From Haladaptatus sp. ZSTT2 (lineage in GTDB: Archaea; Halobacteriota; Halobacteria; Halobacteriales; Halococcaceae), in NCBI RefSeq assembly GCF_037081775.1, contig NZ_JBAMHQ010000001.1:2046001-2110000 (forward strand): a stretch of DNA of 64,000 nt. The letters are read 5' to 3'. Numbering within the stretch: position 1 is the first letter of the stretch; the number at the start of each line of letters is the position of its first letter. The position numbers and the translations under genes are program-made. Shown here piece after piece: positions 61,820-64,000 of the stretch. The notes below the pieces were generated by a model. It did no database searches, had not been told where the DNA came from, and saw only the letters and a program-made list of their open reading frames with translations.

Positions 61820-62467
61820 TCACGTTTCGCTCGCTGCTAAATACTCGGTCAGCAACGACGGAAAATCCCGCCCTTTCAGATACCTGAGTCCAAACCCTTC
61901 TGCCCAGTGGATGATGCCCGTATCTTCGGTTACGACACCTGCTTCGAGTTCTCGGGCGAGGATGAGCAAGTCGAAGTCCTCGCGCGAATCGAGGATGCCC
62001 CGGCGCAGCGTCGAACGGTACTCTGAACGAAGGTCTGAGATGACTTTGTCGACTTCACTGAGCTGATCTCCAGTGTCAGAATCCCGCGACTCCTCGGCTT
62101 TTCGCACGGCTTTTTCAGAAACGCGCAGCCCTCTGTCTACACGATTGCTCATCTCTTCGATGAACTCGTAGACGATTTCTGCGGGAATCATCACCGTATA
62201 CCGGTCGGGATTTTTCTTGATGAGCCACGTGTTGAGCTTCGAGAGCACCTCCTCTGAGACCCCTCTGTCTTTGAGCATCCGCGAGAGTTCCTCGTAGACA
62301 GACGGTGGGATGTAACACGAGATGTGGAGTTTGAGCTTCGCTTCGGCAATGAGGTCTAACAGGCGGTCGACCGCCTGTTCTACATCTTCGTCGTCGTCGC
62401 GTATCTCCTCGGTGATGAACGTAGACGTGTCGAGCACGAAGCGTTGTTTCAACGGATAGTCCGCCAT
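61820..62467 (-). CDS. RNA-free ribonuclease P homologue (HARP, PIN-like)
   Basis: 215 residues from ATG 62467; an ATG seven codons upstream is the alternative. Formerly called RNA ligase partner protein. The family is typified by Aquifex Aq_880, which removes 5' leaders from tRNA precursors. Metal-binding aspartates D13 (VLDTS), D160, D164, D166 ([12 protein letters not shown]) and D182 (TEDTG) have the same spacing as D138/142/144/160 in Aq_880. The helical insert at about 90-150 is present. Haloarchaea also have RNA-based RNase P, so its role may be secondary. Confidence 0.88.
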   Translation of the reverse strand: MADYPLKQRFVLDTSTFITEEIRDDDEDVEQAVDRLLDLIAEAKLKLHISCYIPPSVYEELSRMLKDRGVSEEVLSKLNTWLIKKNPDRYTVMIPAEIVYEFIEEMSNRVDRGLRVSEKAVRKAEESRDSDTGDQLSEVDKVISDLRSEYRSTLRRGILDSREDFDLLILARELEAGVVTEDTGIIHWAEGFGLRYLKGRDFPSLLTEYLAASET

Positions 62468-62557
62468 CACCACCAGTTTGTCTCGCATGGCAATAGATAC
62501 CAGTGCTCTGGGCCACCCAACACGTTATTGGGCGTCGGCAGAGTAGTTGTGTATAAC

Positions 62558-63652
62558 ATGTCCAATATTGCGCCCTCGGAAGTCAGCGCACGACTCCGCG
62601 ACGGGGACGGCAGCCTCCACGTCCTCGACATTCGAAACCGTGACGAGTACGAAGAGTGGCACATCGAAGGGAGCCATAACATCCCCGTGTACAACTCGCT
62701 GAGCGCCGGGCAAACCCAAGCACTGCGAACTCGCTTGAACGAGATACCCGACGACGCAGAAATCGCGACCGTCTGTATCGCTGGTATCGTCTCCCAGAAG
62801 GCTGCTGCAGTCTTGCGCGATGAGGGTTACGACGCGAAGTCGATGGAGGGCGGCATGCGTGGCTGGGGAACCGTGTACGAACCCTACGACACCGGCGTTA
62901 CCGGACTCACCCAAATCGTCCGCCCGGGGACGGGTTGTCTCTCCTACGTGTTTGCGGACGACGGCGAGGCGCTCGTCGTAGACCCCGCGCTGCACGCCGA
63001 GATTTACCAGCAGTTCGCAGACAACAACAACCTCGACATCGTCGGCGTCCTCGACACTCACGCCCACGCAGACCACATCAGCAGTGGCCCCCGTTTCAGC
63101 GAGTATCTCGACGTACCCTACTACCTCTCTGCGACGGACGCCCACGACCTTTCGGGATACACCCCCGTCGAAGAAGGCGACACCATCGCCGTTGGCAGTA
63201 CCGACCTCGAAGTTTGGGAGACGCCGGGCCACACCCGCGGCAGCGTCGTGCTCCGCCTTGACGGGGCCATCCTCGCAGGCGACACCCTCTTCGTCCGGAG
63301 CGTTGGCCGCCCCGACTTAGAAGGCGGCACAGCCGAGGCAACAGAAGGGGCGAACCTCCTGTTCGACAGCCTCGACCGACTCGACTCGCTCTCCGACGAC
63401 ACGATGGTGTATCCGGGGCACTTCAGCAACGAGACCATCCGCCCCGTCGCAGACACCATCGCCGCGATTCGCGCGCGAAACGATCTGTTCGGTGTCGCGG
63501 ACAAATCCGACTTCGTCGAGACCATCCTCGCAGACCTGCCCGACACGCCGAACAACTACAACCAGATTAAGGCCATCAACACGGGCAAAGAGCCGCTCAC
63601 CCAGCAAGCCGCAGACTTAGAACTCGGCCCGAACAACTGCGCGTCGAACTAA
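62558..63652 (+). CDS. rhodanese-MBL fusion, persulfide dioxygenase-like
   Basis: 364 residues from ATG 62558. Residues about 1-105 form a rhodanese domain (VLDIRNRDEYEEWHIEGSHN) with Cys in TVCIAGIVSQ as active-site candidate. Residues about 120-330 form a metallo-beta-lactamase domain with THAHADHISSG, ETPGHTRGSV, AGDTLFVRSVGRPDLEG and PGHFS, the pattern of ETHE1-like persulfide dioxygenases. It would oxidise glutathione- or other low-molecular-weight persulfides to sulfite. Its stop is directly followed by an MFS start. Confidence 0.87.
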   Translation: MSNIAPSEVSARLRDGDGSLHVLDIRNRDEYEEWHIEGSHNIPVYNSLSAGQTQALRTRLNEIPDDAEIATVCIAGIVSQKAAAVLRDEGYDAKSMEGGMRGWGTVYEPYDTGVTGLTQIVRPGTGCLSYVFADDGEALVVDPALHAEIYQQFADNNNLDIVGVLDTHAHADHISSGPRFSEYLDVPYYLSATDAHDLSGYTPVEEGDTIAVGSTDLEVWETPGHTRGSVVLRLDGAILAGDTLFVRSVGRPDLEGGTAEATEGANLLFDSLDRLDSLSDDTMVYPGHFSNETIRPVADTIAAIRARNDLFGVADKSDFVETILADLPDTPNNYNQIKAINTGKEPLTQQAADLELGPNNCASN

Positions 63653-64000
63653 ATGGCGCTCGTCCACGGAATCCGAGAAAATCGAGGACAGTTCGCCCTC
63701 CAGTTGCTGACGGTGTTCGCCGTTGGCCTCACGATTGGCGCAGAACGGAACGTCGTTCCCCTCATCGGCCGTGACGTGTTCGGGGTCGAATCGCTCGCCA
63801 TCATCGGCTCGTTCGTCGTCAGCTTCGGCTTCGTCAAAGCACTCCTCAACCTCTACGGTGGGAAGTGGTCTGAGACCTACGGCCGTCGCCCGATTCTCAT
63901 CGCCGGATGGGTGGTCGCCCTCCCCATCCCGTTCATCCTCATCTACGCCCCGAGCTGGTGGTGGATTACGCTCGGAAACGTCCTCCTCGGCGTCAATCAG
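63653..64000 (+). CDS. MFS transporter, N-terminal part (cut by window edge)
   Basis: 116 residues from ATG 63653, directly after the TAA of the rhodanese-MBL gene, running off the window. Three hydrophobic segments and the MFS loop LNLYGGKWSETYGRRPILIAG are visible. Coupled to the sulfur gene, so it may export sulfite or thiosulfate, or import a sulfur compound; that is inference from position only. Confidence 0.8.
   Translation, partial: MALVHGIRENRGQFALQLLTVFAVGLTIGAERNVVPLIGRDVFGVESLAIIGSFVVSFGFVKALLNLYGGKWSETYGRRPILIAGWVVALPIPFILIYAPSWWWITLGNVLLGVNQ

Noticed and set aside
1-64000. CRISPR array, prophage or intact insertion sequence
   Set aside because: No evenly spaced direct repeats, cas, integrase, transposase or phage structural genes are visible.

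Overview
The window is about 64 kb of a haloarchaeal (class Halobacteria) chromosome. The signs are high G+C, acidic proteins, a transcription factor B, a bacterio-opsin-activator type HTH protein, TATA-like boxes about 25-30 bases before start codons (leaderless mRNAs), a PGF-CTERM surface protein, Tat signals on secreted proteins, a GlpABC dehydrogenase and a fused ThiD-ThiN. I cannot name the genus. No rRNA, tRNA, CRISPR array, intact insertion sequence or prophage was seen. Nearly all the DNA is packed with genes, and many gene pairs overlap by ATGA.

Layout. 1-5.1 kb: small unknown proteins, a 48-residue zinc-ribbon protein, a FilR1-like regulator, peroxiredoxin, an MFS transporter, a 45-residue membrane protein and a PGF-CTERM surface protein. 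5.2-15.3 kb: a disulfide oxidoreductase, mutL, a TetR unit between two palindromes, a Tat-exported PQQ/PKD protein, a sodium symporter, a BBE-type flavoprotein and a membrane protein. 15.4-22.4 kb: glycerol catabolism, glpABC divergent from glpK and a GlpX-like membrane protein, with a strong palindrome between them. 22.4-28.1 kb: acyl-CoA synthetase, IclR regulator and a GMC dehydrogenase pair; two near-identical IclR-type operators flank the regulator. 28.1-36.1 kb: mutS, an ArsC-like phosphatase, thiDN with two tandem AIR-synthase paralogues, and a BASS transporter.

36.3-44.5 kb: a SHOCT protein, a YHS-containing metal permease, DsbA-like and SOUL proteins, an M24 peptidase, a second mutS and, butting against it tail to tail, nucS (EndoMS). 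44.6-47.4 kb: thioredoxin, HxlR, TFB and an HTH-10 regulator; the last two are divergent and each is preceded by the same inverted repeat. 47.5-56.7 kb: a flavin-binding protein, kynureninase with an amino-acid permease and a lone peptide-type binding protein, an MhqO/MhqD-like pair, and an iron-type ABC importer behind a textbook DtxR-like iron box. 56.8-61.4 kb: M20 peptidase, Lrp regulator and class III aminotransferase, divergent from methylmalonate-semialdehyde dehydrogenase, probably a beta-amino-acid pathway. 61.4-64 kb: a more A+T-rich, strongly structured non-coding segment, an RNA-free RNase P homologue (HARP), a rhodanese-MBL protein and the start of an MFS transporter.

The best candidates for something new are the structured segment at 61.4-61.8 kb, the paired operators with their regulators, the iron-box promoter that appears to start transcription on an unannotated ORF, and the co-location of MutL, two MutS and NucS.
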